Positions 35,992 to 44,985 of a stretch of 64,000 nucleotides of DNA are shown in pieces. The position numbers and the translations under genes are program-made. Each line of letters starts with the position of its first letter. Positions within the stretch are counted from its first letter, which is position 1. This DNA comes from Fontibacterium oligotrophicum. GTDB taxonomy: Bacteria > Pseudomonadota > Alphaproteobacteria > Pelagibacterales > Pelagibacteraceae. The stretch lies in NCBI GenBank assembly GCA_965235975.1, contig CBDDZZ010000003.1, positions 1 through 64,000 on the forward strand, in the 5' to 3' direction. The notes beneath the pieces were generated by a model, which saw only the letters and a program-made list of their open reading frames with translations, was not told where the DNA came from and did no database searches.

Positions 35992-35997
35992 GAATAT

Positions 35998-36438
35998 TTA
36001 TTGGCCCGTTGAACCAAATCCACCACTTCCACGAACAGAGTCAGGAAGCTCATCAACTTCAAGAAGTTCAGCTTTTATAACTGGGCATAGCACCATTTGT
36101 GCAATTCTTTGTCCCGGTTCAATTTTAAAATTTTCTAAACTTAAATTTACTAATATAACTTTAATTTCACCTCGATAATCAGCATCTATTGTTCCAGGCG
36201 TGTTTAGAACGCTAATACCATTTTTTGCAGCAAGGCCAGATCTTGGTCTTACCTGTATTTCATAATTTTCAGGGATAGCCACAGCTAGTCCTGTCGGTAT
36301 CAAAACTCTTTCATTGGGCTTTATTATTATTTCTTTATCGACATTAGCAATTAAATCTAAACCTGAAGAACCCACTGTTTCATATTTAGGTAGATCTTTG
36401 TGTTTGTAATTTATTTTTTTAACTAAAATTTTAACCAT
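35998..36438 (-). CDS. dut: deoxyuridine 5'-triphosphate nucleotidohydrolase
   Basis: Hydrolyses dUTP to keep uracil out of DNA and feed dTMP synthesis. The five trimeric-dUTPase motifs can be followed: 'SSGLDLIA', 'RPRSGLAAKNGI', 'NTPGTIDADYRGEIKVIL', 'PGQRIAQMVLCPV' and the C-terminal 'RGSGGFGSTG'. 146 residues is normal. The start shares a base with the coaBC stop. Confidence 0.97.
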   Translation of the reverse strand: MVKILVKKINYKHKDLPKYETVGSSGLDLIANVDKEIIIKPNERVLIPTGLAVAIPENYEIQVRPRSGLAAKNGISVLNTPGTIDADYRGEIKVILVNLSLENFKIEPGQRIAQMVLCPVIKAELLEVDELPDSVRGSGGFGSTGQ

Positions 36439-37661
36439 TACTGAATAAGGGCATGAAGAATTTTATTAGATAATTTTTTAGCAATTTCTGATTTTGTTGA
36501 TTTATTAAATTTTTCAATTTCTTTATTTTTAGAAATTAAAAAAACTTCATTATAATCTGAATTAAAACCAATTGATTTATCAGCTACATTGTTAGCTACA
36601 ATCCAATCACAATGTTTATTTTGAATTTTTTTCTGGGCATTTTCAATTATATTTTTTGTCTCTGCCGCAAAACCAACAACTAGTCGTGGTCTATTAATAT
36701 TTTGGCTAGAAATGAAAGATAAAATATCGATATTTTTTTCAAGCTCTAGATTAAAATCTTCCAACCCTTCTTTTTTTATTTTTTCTTCACTGTAATTTTT
36801 AACTTTAAAATCAGATACTGCGGCCGTACAAACTGCAACATCTACTGGCAAATTATCTTTGCAAGCCTCAAACATTTGTTTAGCAGTTGTAACATTAATT
36901 ACCTCAAGATTATCTTGATTTTTAATATTTAGAGAATTTGGGCCAATCACAAGCTTTGTTTTAAAACCGATTTCATTAAGCGACATTGCAATTTCAAAAC
37001 CTTGTTTCCCAGAGGACTCATTAGACAAAAATCTTACTGGATCAATATATTCTCGAGTACATCCTGCAGTTACTAAAGCTTTTAAATTTTTGCTATTGAA
37101 TAAATTTTTTGAAAGAAAATAGTTTTTGATTGTTAAAACAATTTCTTCAGGAGAGGACATTTTGCCAACACCAATTTCACCACATGCCATTTCGCCAATA
37201 ACTGGACCAATAAATTTATATTTAAACTCAAGAAGTTTTTGATAATTTTCTTGGTTTGCTGGATTATTCCACATCTCAACATTCATTGCAGGGGCAAGAA
37301 AAATTGGTTTATTAGAAGCCATAATTACTGTCGTTGCAAAGTCTTTAGCTTCGCCTCGTGCAAAATTAGCCATCAGATTAGCTGTAGTTGGCGCAACCAG
37401 TATTAAATCACACCATCTTGATAGTGCGATATGGTCCATCTCAGTTTCGTTACTTGGATCAAATAAATTTTCAAAAACTTTATTTTTAGAAAGAGCAGAA
37501 ATTGATAACGGAGTCACAAATTCTTTTCCGGAATTGGTTATAATAGTTTTAACTTCACAGTTATTTTTTCTAAGCTCTCTAATAACATCTAGGACTTTAT
37601 AAGCAGCTATCCCACCGCCAATGATGATTAGAATTTTTTTATCTGCAATCGAGTTTAGCAT
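36438..37661 (-). CDS. coaBC: bifunctional phosphopantothenoylcysteine decarboxylase/synthetase
   Basis: Two consecutive steps of coenzyme A synthesis. The N-terminal flavoprotein decarboxylase (CoaC, about 1-185) has 'IGGGIAAYKVLDVIREL' and the substrate loop 'FLAPAMNVEMWNNPA'. The C-terminal CTP-dependent ligase (CoaB, about 190-400) has 'ALVTAGCTREYIDPVRFLSNESSGK'. 407 residues is normal. It lies between ubiB and dut with four-base or shorter spacing. Confidence 0.96.
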   Translation of the reverse strand: MLNSIADKKILIIIGGGIAAYKVLDVIRELRKNNCEVKTIITNSGKEFVTPLSISALSKNKVFENLFDPSNETEMDHIALSRWCDLILVAPTTANLMANFARGEAKDFATTVIMASNKPIFLAPAMNVEMWNNPANQENYQKLLEFKYKFIGPVIGEMACGEIGVGKMSSPEEIVLTIKNYFLSKNLFNSKNLKALVTAGCTREYIDPVRFLSNESSGKQGFEIAMSLNEIGFKTKLVIGPNSLNIKNQDNLEVINVTTAKQMFEACKDNLPVDVAVCTAAVSDFKVKNYSEEKIKKEGLEDFNLELEKNIDILSFISSQNINRPRLVVGFAAETKNIIENAQKKIQNKHCDWIVANNVADKSIGFNSDYNEVFLISKNKEIEKFNKSTKSEIAKKLSNKILHALIQ

Positions 37662-37665
37662 CTCA

Positions 37666-39234
37666 CTATTTGAATACTATTAACAATATAATTACAATAA
37701 TTAATAAACCTATAATTAGATAAGTCTTTTTTAATTTTAAGAATTCTTTGTTAATTTGATATTCATTATTTTGGTTTTGATTTTTTACAAATTCATATGA
37801 ATTTAAAAGCTCCATTGCTTTATTCGCTCGGTTTATCATTTCAGGTAATTCTGGAAGTTTATCTAAGAGCTCTGTCGTAGTTCTTAATATTTTATCTATT
37901 CTATTTTTTGGACCGATTTCATTATTTAACCAACCTTGCAGAACTGGTTTGGAGATTTCCCAAATATTTGCATCTTCATCTAATGATCTTGCAACTCCTT
38001 CCACCACAACCATCGTTTTTTGTAACAATAAAAGTTGGGGTTGAGTGGCCATATTGAATTTTTCTGTTACCTCAAAAAGTCTGGCCAATAACTTACCAGC
38101 AGAGATATTCCTTGCGGACTGACCAAAAATTGGCTCGCCTATTGTTCTCAGAGCCTGGGTGAAGTTATCTATAGACTCCGTATTAGGTACTAAACCAGCA
38201 ATAAAGTGAACTTTTGCTACTTTTTCATAGTCTCGGTTAATAAAACCATACAATATCTCTGCTAAATACTTTCTATTTGCAAGATCTAGTCTTCCCATAA
38301 TTCCAAAGTCAACAGGTACAATATTTTCATTTTTATCTACAAAAAGATTACCCTGATGCATGTCGCCATGAAAAAAACCATCACCCACTGCTTGGCGCAA
38401 AAAATTCTGTATTAATAATCTTGATATTTTTTTAAGATCAATTTTATTTTTAATAAGTAATTCCTTATCTTTAATTGAAATTCCCTCTACTTTTTCAATG
38501 GTCAAAACTCTTTGCCCAGTAAAATCCCAAAATATTGACGGGACTTTAAAACCTTCATCTAGATTAGTATTTTTTTTTAATTCACTTGCAGCTGCCGCTT
38601 CATATCTTAAATCCATTTCAATGTTAGTAATTTCTTTTAGTAGATCAATAATTTTTACTAATTTTAATCTTCGACTTTTTTTAACGCTAAATTCAATAAT
38701 TGATGCTAAAAATCTTAAAGCATCTAGTTCTTTGTGGAAAATTTTTTCTATATTGGGTCTTAATATTTTAATAGCAACATCGATCTCTTTTTTTTCGTTA
38801 TTAATAATTTTTGCAAAATGAACTTGAGCAATAGAAGCGGCAGCAATGGGTTTACTTAAGTAAGTGATCTGTTGGTATTTTTCTTCACCTAGTTCTTTTC
38901 GTAATGCATCTTTTGATTGAGATATATCAAAAGCAGGCATTTGATCTTGTAGCTTTTGTAACTCTTGTGAAAATTCTTGACCAACAATATCTGGACGAGT
39001 TGCAAGAAATTGTCCTAATTTAATAAAAGCTGGCCCTAAAGTTAAAAAAGAATTTTTTAATCTCTCACCTGGACTTTTGTTTTCGGAGTCTTTGTTGAAA
39101 GTAGTTAAACTAAAAATCCTCATTAGGATTTTAATAGATAAAGGTGGTTTATAAAATTCTTCAAAAACAGATAAACTGTTTGATCGTGCTAAGGCTCTAC
39201 CAATTTTTATAAGTATAAAAAAATTAGATAACAT
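37666..39234 (-). CDS. ubiB: UbiB-type atypical kinase/ATPase of ubiquinone synthesis
   Basis: ABC1/ADCK family protein required for coenzyme Q synthesis, probably assisting lipid-intermediate handling at the membrane. The family KxGQ motif is 'FIKLGQFLATRPDI', the Ala-rich nucleotide loop 'AAASIAQVHFA', and 'GDMHQGNLFVD' the kinase-like catalytic loop with 'VDFGIMGRL'. A C-terminal membrane helix covers about residues 502-521. 522 residues matches UbiB. It lies seven bases after ubiE, reinforcing a quinone operon. Confidence 0.95.
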   Translation of the reverse strand: MLSNFFILIKIGRALARSNSLSVFEEFYKPPLSIKILMRIFSLTTFNKDSENKSPGERLKNSFLTLGPAFIKLGQFLATRPDIVGQEFSQELQKLQDQMPAFDISQSKDALRKELGEEKYQQITYLSKPIAAASIAQVHFAKIINNEKKEIDVAIKILRPNIEKIFHKELDALRFLASIIEFSVKKSRRLKLVKIIDLLKEITNIEMDLRYEAAAASELKKNTNLDEGFKVPSIFWDFTGQRVLTIEKVEGISIKDKELLIKNKIDLKKISRLLIQNFLRQAVGDGFFHGDMHQGNLFVDKNENIVPVDFGIMGRLDLANRKYLAEILYGFINRDYEKVAKVHFIAGLVPNTESIDNFTQALRTIGEPIFGQSARNISAGKLLARLFEVTEKFNMATQPQLLLLQKTMVVVEGVARSLDEDANIWEISKPVLQGWLNNEIGPKNRIDKILRTTTELLDKLPELPEMINRANKAMELLNSYEFVKNQNQNNEYQINKEFLKLKKTYLIIGLLIIVIILLIVFK

Positions 39235-39240
39235 CTTTAG

Positions 39241-39957
39241 TTATTGCTTTTTCCAACCAGAGTGAATAGCCGCAACTCCAGTTGTTAGATTTCTATATTC
39301 ATTGTTAATAAATTTCGCTTCTTTCATAAGATCCAATAATTGTTCTTGATTATAAAAATCTTTAATACTTTGTATTAAGTATTCATAAGGCTTCTTATCT
39401 CCTGCAACTAACTTTCCAATATGAGGAATTAGATTTGAGTAAAGAGAATAAAATTTGTCGATAATCTCATTATTAATTTTTGAAAATTCTAAGCACATAA
39501 ATCTTCCACCTGGCTTAAGTAATCGATAAGCTTCTTTTAGTGTTTTTTTAATATCAGTTACATTTCTTATACCAAAACTAATGATGTAGTAATCAAAACT
39601 AGAGTCTTTTAGAGGCACTAGTTCAGCACTAGCACACAGAAAATTAATATTTTTATGATGACCAATTTTTTTTTTACCTTCATTTAACATCTCAGGATTT
39701 TGGTCTACTAGTGTTGCTTGTCCAGTAAATTTAGTACGTTCAATATAAATTCTTGATACATCTCCTGTACCTGCAGCCATATCTATTAATTTTGAATTCA
39801 GTTTTGGTTGCAACCAATCTATTAAATTTCCTTTCCATAAACGGTGAATGCCAAATGACATAATATCATTCATGAGATCGTATTTTTTAAAGACTGAGTT
39901 GAAAACAGTATTTACAAAGTCTTTTTTTGAATTTTGTTTTGTATTAGTATCCTGCAT
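39241..39957 (-). CDS. ubiE: ubiquinone/menaquinone C-methyltransferase
   Basis: SAM-dependent C-methylation of the quinone ring. 'KYDLMNDIMSFGIHRLWK' and 'LIDMAAGTGDVSRIYI' (SAM motif I) are diagnostic, and the family C-terminal 'NLTTGVAAIHSGWKK' is intact. Length is 238 residues. It is the first gene of the minus-strand ubiE-ubiB-coaBC-dut-moeB group and diverges from mutM across 42 bases. Confidence 0.96.
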   Translation of the reverse strand: MQDTNTKQNSKKDFVNTVFNSVFKKYDLMNDIMSFGIHRLWKGNLIDWLQPKLNSKLIDMAAGTGDVSRIYIERTKFTGQATLVDQNPEMLNEGKKKIGHHKNINFLCASAELVPLKDSSFDYYIISFGIRNVTDIKKTLKEAYRLLKPGGRFMCLEFSKINNEIIDKFYSLYSNLIPHIGKLVAGDKKPYEYLIQSIKDFYNQEQLLDLMKEAKFINNEYRNLTTGVAAIHSGWKKQ

Positions 39958-39999
39958 TCTTTAAATATAGAACATTTGTAATCAATAGTCATATAGTTA

Positions 40000-40863
40000 A
40001 TGCCAGAATTACCTGAAGTAGAAGTAACGCGAAGAACCTTATTAAAATTTATTAAAAATAAAGTTATTAAAAATATAAAAATAAATAATCCTAATTTAAG
40101 ATTTAAAGTTCCTGCAGATTTTAAAAAAATTATTATCGGTCAAAAAATCGTTAATGTTTTAAGAAGATCAAAATATATTCTAATTTATTTAGAGAATAAT
40201 TACGTGATTATTTCTCATTTAGGAATGTCAGGTAAATTTTTAATTAAAAATAATTATAATAAAGATTTTTTAAAAACTAGTTACTATTCTAATGAGTTTT
40301 CCTCAAAACATAATCATTTAGAATTTCTATTTTCGAATAATTTTAGAGTTATTTATAATGATCCCAGAAGATTTGGTTTTTTTGCGTTAGATATAGTTTC
40401 AAAATTAGATATTAATAAATTTTTAAGAAAATTAGGTCCAGAGCCATTAGGCCGAAATTTAAAAAAAGATTACCTAATATTAAAAACTAAAATAACACAA
40501 AGGACAATCAAGACTTTATTGATGGATCAACATTTTATTTCAGGAATTGGAAATATTTACGCAAATGAAATTTTGTTTATGGCAAAGATAAAACCAAATA
40601 AAATTTCATCGAGATTAAATTTAGTTGAGATTACAAGACTTCACTTATCCATTAGCAAAGTCCTTATAAGAGCTCTAAAATTGGGTGGCTCAAGCATAAA
40701 AGACTTTAAGTCTTTAGTCGGTCAAAAAGGTCGTTTTCAAAATGAATTTAAAGTTTACGATAGAGAAGATTTAAAATGTCTTAGAGCAAGATGTCCTGGC
40801 TTAATAGTAAGGGTTGTATCTCAAGGCAGAGCAAGTTTTTTTTGCAACGAATGTCAAAATTAA
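40000..40863 (+). CDS. mutM: formamidopyrimidine-DNA glycosylase (Fpg)
   Basis: Removes 8-oxoguanine and formamidopyrimidines. After the initiator Met comes the catalytic 'PELPEVEVTRR' with Pro2 and Glu3, the beta-clamp Lys in 'RRSKYIL', and helix-two-turn-helix 'ISGIGNIYANEILF'. The C-terminal zinc finger has C-x4-C and C-x2-C ('CLRARC' and 'CNEC'). 287 residues is normal. It diverges from ubiE. Confidence 0.96.
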   Translation: MPELPEVEVTRRTLLKFIKNKVIKNIKINNPNLRFKVPADFKKIIIGQKIVNVLRRSKYILIYLENNYVIISHLGMSGKFLIKNNYNKDFLKTSYYSNEFSSKHNHLEFLFSNNFRVIYNDPRRFGFFALDIVSKLDINKFLRKLGPEPLGRNLKKDYLILKTKITQRTIKTLLMDQHFISGIGNIYANEILFMAKIKPNKISSRLNLVEITRLHLSISKVLIRALKLGGSSIKDFKSLVGQKGRFQNEFKVYDREDLKCLRARCPGLIVRVVSQGRASFFCNECQN

Positions 40864-40867
40864 GTAA

Positions 40868-40898
40868 TTGACCCTGATATCCTCAACTTATATATAAT
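40868..40898 (+). promoter_or_regulatory. strong candidate promoter for rpsT
   Basis: TTGACC (40868-40873) is followed by TATATAAT. The -10 can be read as TATATA with 17-base spacing (40891-40896) or as a perfect TATAAT with 19-base spacing (40893-40898). The rpsT ATG is only 11 bases after the TATAAT, so the transcript would start a few bases before, or at, the start codon. Confidence 0.55.
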
Positions 40899-40909
40899 CC
40901 CCTAAAAAT

Positions 40910-41170
40910 ATGGCAAATACAGTCTCTGCTATTCGTGCAGTAAAAAAAATTAAAAAAAGAACTCAGGTCAATAAAATTAGAGTTGGTAAGTATAAAGCTG
41001 CAGTAAAAACTATTGAAGAAGCAATTAAATCTAAAGATAAGGCAAAAGCTCTAAAATTATTCTCAACCTTTCAATCACAGGTTATGAAAGCTTCTAAAAA
41101 AGGCTCCTTAAAAAGAACTACAGTCTCAAGAAAAGTTTCTCGTATTTCAAAACAAATTTCTAAATTATAA
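40910..41170 (+). CDS. rpsT: 30S ribosomal protein S20
   Basis: Primary binding protein of the 16S rRNA 5' domain. 86 residues, very basic, with the family start 'MANTVSAIRAVKK' and three-helix pattern ending 'SRKVSRISKQISKL'. No ribosome-binding purine tract is seen before the ATG, and a strong promoter lies so close that the mRNA may be nearly leaderless. It precedes dnaA, with a clear intrinsic terminator after its stop. Confidence 0.96.
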   Translation: MANTVSAIRAVKKIKKRTQVNKIRVGKYKAAVKTIEEAIKSKDKAKALKLFSTFQSQVMKASKKGSLKRTTVSRKVSRISKQISKL

Positions 41171-41179
41171 AAATAATTA

Positions 41180-41212
41180 TTTTATCAATCGGTGGTTGAT
41201 AAAAATTTTTTT
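41180..41212 (+). terminator. intrinsic terminator of rpsT
   Basis: A perfect 9-base-pair stem (TTTTATCAA, then TTGATAAAA) with loop TCGGTGG is followed by a T8 tract. It lies nine bases after the rpsT stop, making rpsT a single-gene transcript separate from dnaA. Confidence 0.7.
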
Positions 41213-41216
41213 TCAA

Positions 41217-41246
41217 GCAACTTAAAAGTTTAAACTTTTTAGTTGC
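41217..41246. repeat. 30-base near-perfect palindrome upstream of dnaA
   Basis: The half-sites GCAACTTAAAAGTTT and AAACTTTTTAGTTGC pair over 14 of 15 positions with no spacer (one T-T mismatch). It is not followed by a T run on either strand, so it does not look like a terminator. The position, just after the rpsT terminator and 82 bases before the dnaA start, suggests a dimeric regulator site or part of a replication control region. No consensus DnaA boxes accompany it. Confidence 0.6.
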
Positions 41247-41271
41247 AAAAATTAAATATTTTATTCTTTTC

Positions 41272-41300
41272 TTGTATTTACAAAATTAAAAAAATACAAC
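41272..41300 (+). promoter_or_regulatory. inverted repeat overlapping a possible dnaA promoter
   Basis: TTGTATTT (41272-41279) and AAATACAA (41292-41299) are perfect 8-base inverted repeats separated by 12 bases. The same stretch contains a weak sigma70-like pair, TTGTAT and TACAAC (41295-41300), with 17-base spacing. If real, a dimer binding the repeat would cover the promoter. The dnaA start is 29 bases further on. Confidence 0.3.
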
Positions 41301-41328
41301 ACATTTCCTTTTTTAAAAATAAGCTTAA

Positions 41329-42723
41329 ATGTCAAATCAAATAAATCTCAAAGATAATTTCAGTAACGACAAAGCTAGATGGGATTCATTACAACAATCT
41401 TTGTTAGGACTTTACGGTAAGGATGTTTTTACAAGCTGGTTACAGAATATTAATTTTACTAAAATAAATTTTAATACTTTAGTTCTAAATGTAAAAACAA
41501 GATTCATTCGTGATTGGATTGTTGCCCATTATGCTGATAAAATTTTAGATTTATATAAAAAACAAGATACAAATATTTCAAGAATAGAGTTTCAGATCTC
41601 AGAAAGAACTGAATTAAAGAATAATAACAAATCAAACATTATTGATTTTGAAAAGAAAGATTTTATTCAAGATAGCGGCAGCTATGGGCTTTCAAAAATC
41701 GATGAAAGATTAGTTTTTGATAATTTTGTAGTAGGAAAAAGTAATGAACTTGCTTTTACAGCCGCAAACAGAATCATCGACAATTTAAATAAATATAATC
41801 CACTTTATATTTATGGTGGAGTTGGTTTAGGAAAAACACATCTTTTAAATGCTATTGGAAATAAATTATTAAAAAAATTAGATAAAGTTATTTATGTGTC
41901 TGCTGAAAGATTTATGTATCAGTTTGTGAGATCTATAAAAAATAACGATGTTGTTAAATTTAAGGATATTTTTAGAAGTGCAAAAGTTTTAATTATAGAT
42001 GATATACAATTTGTAAGCGGAAAAGATGTAACCCAAGAAGAATTCTTTCACACCTTTAATGCATTAATAGAATCAGGTTCGCAAATTGTAATTTCGTGTG
42101 ATCGGCCACCCAATGAATTAGATAGGATACAAGACAGAATTAAATCAAGGCTATCAGGTGGTTTAGTGGTGGATATTCAAAGTCCAGATTTTGAACAAAG
42201 GGTTAAAATTTTAAAACAAAGATGTTTGAAAGAATTTCACGCCTCAGAAAGAAATATTGCTATTGATGATGAGGTTATTAATTTTATAGCCAATGAATTA
42301 AAACTAAGTATTAGAGAAATGATAGGCGCATTTAATAGAATAGCGGCATATTTAAATATAAATAATAGAAAAATTTCTGTAGCAGAAGCAAAGAGCATTT
42401 TAAGAGATTCTTTGAATAAAATTGAGACCAATATCACCATAGAAGATATACAAAAAACTGTTGTTTCTTATTATAATATTTCAATGCATGACTTCATGTC
42501 ATCAAGAAGATCAAGATCCGTTGCTAGACCTAGACAAATAGCAATGTATTTATCTAAGAAAATGACTACAAAATCTTTACCTGACATTGGTAGAAGATTT
42601 TCTGGGAGAGATCATACAACCGTTATTCATGCAATTAAAAAGGTAGAGGAATTAATGATTCAAGATAAAAACTTTGAGAATGAAGTTAAAGATCTTAATC
42701 AAAAATTAACAAAAACTGTTTAA
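41329..42723 (+). CDS. dnaA: chromosomal replication initiator protein DnaA
   Basis: AAA+ initiator that binds and melts the origin. N-terminal domain I (about 1-85, 'SWLQNINF' region), then the AAA+ core with Walker A 'GGVGLGKTHLLNA' and Walker B 'VLIIDDIQFVSGKD', the sensor II Arg region, and domain IV with the DNA-binding signature 'GRRFSGRDHTTVIHAIKKVE'. 464 residues is normal. The stop shares a base with the dnaN start. I see no DnaA-box cluster next to it; in many alphaproteobacteria oriC lies elsewhere. Confidence 0.98.
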   Translation: MSNQINLKDNFSNDKARWDSLQQSLLGLYGKDVFTSWLQNINFTKINFNTLVLNVKTRFIRDWIVAHYADKILDLYKKQDTNISRIEFQISERTELKNNNKSNIIDFEKKDFIQDSGSYGLSKIDERLVFDNFVVGKSNELAFTAANRIIDNLNKYNPLYIYGGVGLGKTHLLNAIGNKLLKKLDKVIYVSAERFMYQFVRSIKNNDVVKFKDIFRSAKVLIIDDIQFVSGKDVTQEEFFHTFNALIESGSQIVISCDRPPNELDRIQDRIKSRLSGGLVVDIQSPDFEQRVKILKQRCLKEFHASERNIAIDDEVINFIANELKLSIREMIGAFNRIAAYLNINNRKISVAEAKSILRDSLNKIETNITIEDIQKTVVSYYNISMHDFMSSRRSRSVARPRQIAMYLSKKMTTKSLPDIGRRFSGRDHTTVIHAIKKVEELMIQDKNFENEVKDLNQKLTKTV

Positions 42724-43838
42724 TGGAACTTAAGTTAAATAGAGATCTTTTTTTAAAAAGTCTTTCACATATACAAGGAATAGTTGAGAAAAAAAATACT
42801 ATTCCAATTTTATCTAACGTTTTATTAGACGCTTCAAATGGAAAGATCACAATATCTGCAACAGATTTGGATATAATTATTATTGAAGTTATTAAAGGTG
42901 AAATTATTAAGGAAGGATCAACAACAACAACAGCTCAAGTGATCTATGATTTAGTTAGAAAACTACCCTCAGGTTCTGAAATATTAATTTCTCAAAAGAC
43001 TGAAGGTCAACTTTCTTTAATTTCATCAAAATCTAATTTTAATTTAAAATGTTTACCACCAAAAGATTTTCCAATTACCCAAGATGATGTTGAAGGAGAA
43101 TCTCTTGCAATTAGTTCGACTGTTTTTTTAAAGTTACTTAACAAGACTAAGTTTGCAATTTCAAATGATGAAACTAGGCATTATTTAAATGGGATTTATT
43201 TACATAAAACCAACGAGAATAATCAGTTATATTTGTCAGCAGTTGCAACTGATGGACATCGTTTATCTAAAAGCAGAGTAGTATTAGCTAAGGATGTAGC
43301 TTTTGAAGCTATTATTTTGCCTAAAAAGACTTTGTTTGAGCTTGTAACTATATTGCAGGAAGAGAACTCAGAACTAAAAATTACAGCGAGTAAAACTAAA
43401 ATTAGATTTGCTATAAATGATGTAACCTTAATTTCTAAAGTTATCGATGGAAGATTCCCTGATTATTCAAAAGTAATACCAACTGACAATAGTAACAAAA
43501 TATCAATCAATTTATCATCATTTATTTCTACTATTGATAGGATAAATTCACTCTCATCTGATCGTAAAGGAACATTAAAACTTGTTGTAAATAAAGATAT
43601 TTTAAAATTATTAGTTAATGATCCGAGCGCAGGAGATGGAGTTGAGGAAATTATTTTAAGCTATAGTGGTCCAGATTTAGAAATAGGCTTTAATTCTAAA
43701 TATTTAATTGATGTGGGGGGCGTTATTGAAGATAAGAATGTAATGATTTATGCAAAAGATCCATCATCACCAGTATTAATTCATGATCCAGCAGATATTA
43801 ATAGTCTACATGTTATTATGCCAATGAGAGTGGCATGA
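42723..43838 (+). CDS. dnaN: DNA polymerase III beta subunit (sliding clamp)
   Basis: Ring-shaped processivity factor. The three repeated clamp domains each cover about 120 residues, starting 'MELKLNRDLFLKSLSHIQGIVEKKNTIP' style and ending with the conserved 'PVLIHDPADINSLHVIMPMRV'. 371 residues is normal. It lies between dnaA (one-base overlap) and recF (four-base gap) in the classic dnaA-dnaN-recF-gyrB order. Confidence 0.97.
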   Translation: MELKLNRDLFLKSLSHIQGIVEKKNTIPILSNVLLDASNGKITISATDLDIIIIEVIKGEIIKEGSTTTTAQVIYDLVRKLPSGSEILISQKTEGQLSLISSKSNFNLKCLPPKDFPITQDDVEGESLAISSTVFLKLLNKTKFAISNDETRHYLNGIYLHKTNENNQLYLSAVATDGHRLSKSRVVLAKDVAFEAIILPKKTLFELVTILQEENSELKITASKTKIRFAINDVTLISKVIDGRFPDYSKVIPTDNSNKISINLSSFISTIDRINSLSSDRKGTLKLVVNKDILKLLVNDPSAGDGVEEIILSYSGPDLEIGFNSKYLIDVGGVIEDKNVMIYAKDPSSPVLIHDPADINSLHVIMPMRVA

Positions 43839-43842
43839 TTAG

Positions 43843-44922
43843 ATGTTTTTACTAAAAGATATAAAGTTACAAAATTTTAGATCTCACTCTTTTACTGAAC
43901 TCAAGACCAATCATCTTACTATTTGCATTATCGGGCCAAATGGAAGTGGAAAAACTAATATTTTAGAGGCAATATCCCTGATAGCAGATAAGAAGGGGCT
44001 CAGAGGAACATTAATTGAAGACTGTATAAAAAAAAATTCAAAAGATAAAACAATTATTTCTACGACAGTTATCTATGAAAAAAGAGAGCACAAGTTAAAT
44101 ATTGTTTTTGATTTCAAAGAAAAAAAAATAAAAAAAAATTTAGATATTGATAATAACAAGTCTTCCTTAAGTGAGGTTTTTAAAGATATAAATTTCGTAT
44201 GGTTAACACCTCAAATGGATAAGATTATGTATGAGGGTGACAGTATTAAGAGAAAATTTTTAGATAAAATTATCTCAAATTATAATTTCGATTATAAAAA
44301 AAATTTGAACAACTTTAAAAAGCTATCAGAAGAAAGAATCCAATTATTAAAAGAAAATCAAGATTTAAAATGGATAAGTATTTTAGAAAAGAAAATGATA
44401 GATGAGTTGTGGAGAATTTTTATTTATAGAAGATCTTTTATTAAGGACATTAATAATATTATTTTAAATAAATTGAATAATTTCTTAAAAATTAAACTTA
44501 ATATTAAAAATATATTCGACTTGGATGAAAATATTATTGAAAACGATTTCTACTCATTTTTTGAAAAAAAATACTTAGAAAAACGTGAGATCGATCAAAT
44601 AATAAAAAGGAATAGTGTTGGTCCACAATTTGATGTTTTTGAATTCTTTAATCAAGAAACTAAACTCAATTCTGACCTTTGCTCAACGGGAGAGCAAAAA
44701 AAAATACTAATATCATTGATCCTATCATTTATATGGTTAATGAAGTCTAAGAATATGCAATCCATATTGTTATTTGATGAGATTGCATCACATATAGACG
44801 GTAAAAATCTTGAACTTTTTTTTGATGAAATTTCAAAAATTGGCATGCAAACTTGGTACACTGGAAATGATATTCAACTGTTCCAAGCTATTGAAAATAA
44901 AGCACTTTTTGTAAAATTATAG
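43843..44922 (+). CDS. recF: DNA replication and repair protein RecF
   Basis: SMC-like ATPase that loads RecA at gaps with RecO and RecR. Walker A is 'GPNGSGKTNILEAI' (about residues 31-44) after the typical 'LQNFRSHSF' start. The C-terminal Walker B/D-loop is 'SILLFDEIASHID'. 359 residues is normal. The central arm is unusually Lys/Asn/Ile-rich, in line with the genome-wide AT bias. A 63-base gap follows before gyrB. Confidence 0.94.
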   Translation: MFLLKDIKLQNFRSHSFTELKTNHLTICIIGPNGSGKTNILEAISLIADKKGLRGTLIEDCIKKNSKDKTIISTTVIYEKREHKLNIVFDFKEKKIKKNLDIDNNKSSLSEVFKDINFVWLTPQMDKIMYEGDSIKRKFLDKIISNYNFDYKKNLNNFKKLSEERIQLLKENQDLKWISILEKKMIDELWRIFIYRRSFIKDINNIILNKLNNFLKIKLNIKNIFDLDENIIENDFYSFFEKKYLEKREIDQIIKRNSVGPQFDVFEFFNQETKLNSDLCSTGEQKKILISLILSFIWLMKSKNMQSILLFDEIASHIDGKNLELFFDEISKIGMQTWYTGNDIQLFQAIENKALFVKL

Positions 44923-44985
44923 CAATTACCTTGTCCTAATTAGGCATAAAAAATGTTATAAAATGCCTCGACAATAAATTCATAA

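Noticed and set aside
41171..41328. Chromosomal origin next to dnaA
   Set aside because: I find no cluster of DnaA boxes (TTATNCACA-like) there, and many alphaproteobacteria have oriC away from dnaA. The palindrome alone is not enough.
44963..44977. Mini open frame ATG CCT CGA CAA TAA upstream of gyrB that begins with the same ATGCCT as gyrB, plus AGGCAT/ATGCCT inverted repeat (44942-44968)
   Set aside because: No ribosome site precedes it, and short matches are expected in AT-rich sequence. The repeat loop is long and A/T-only.
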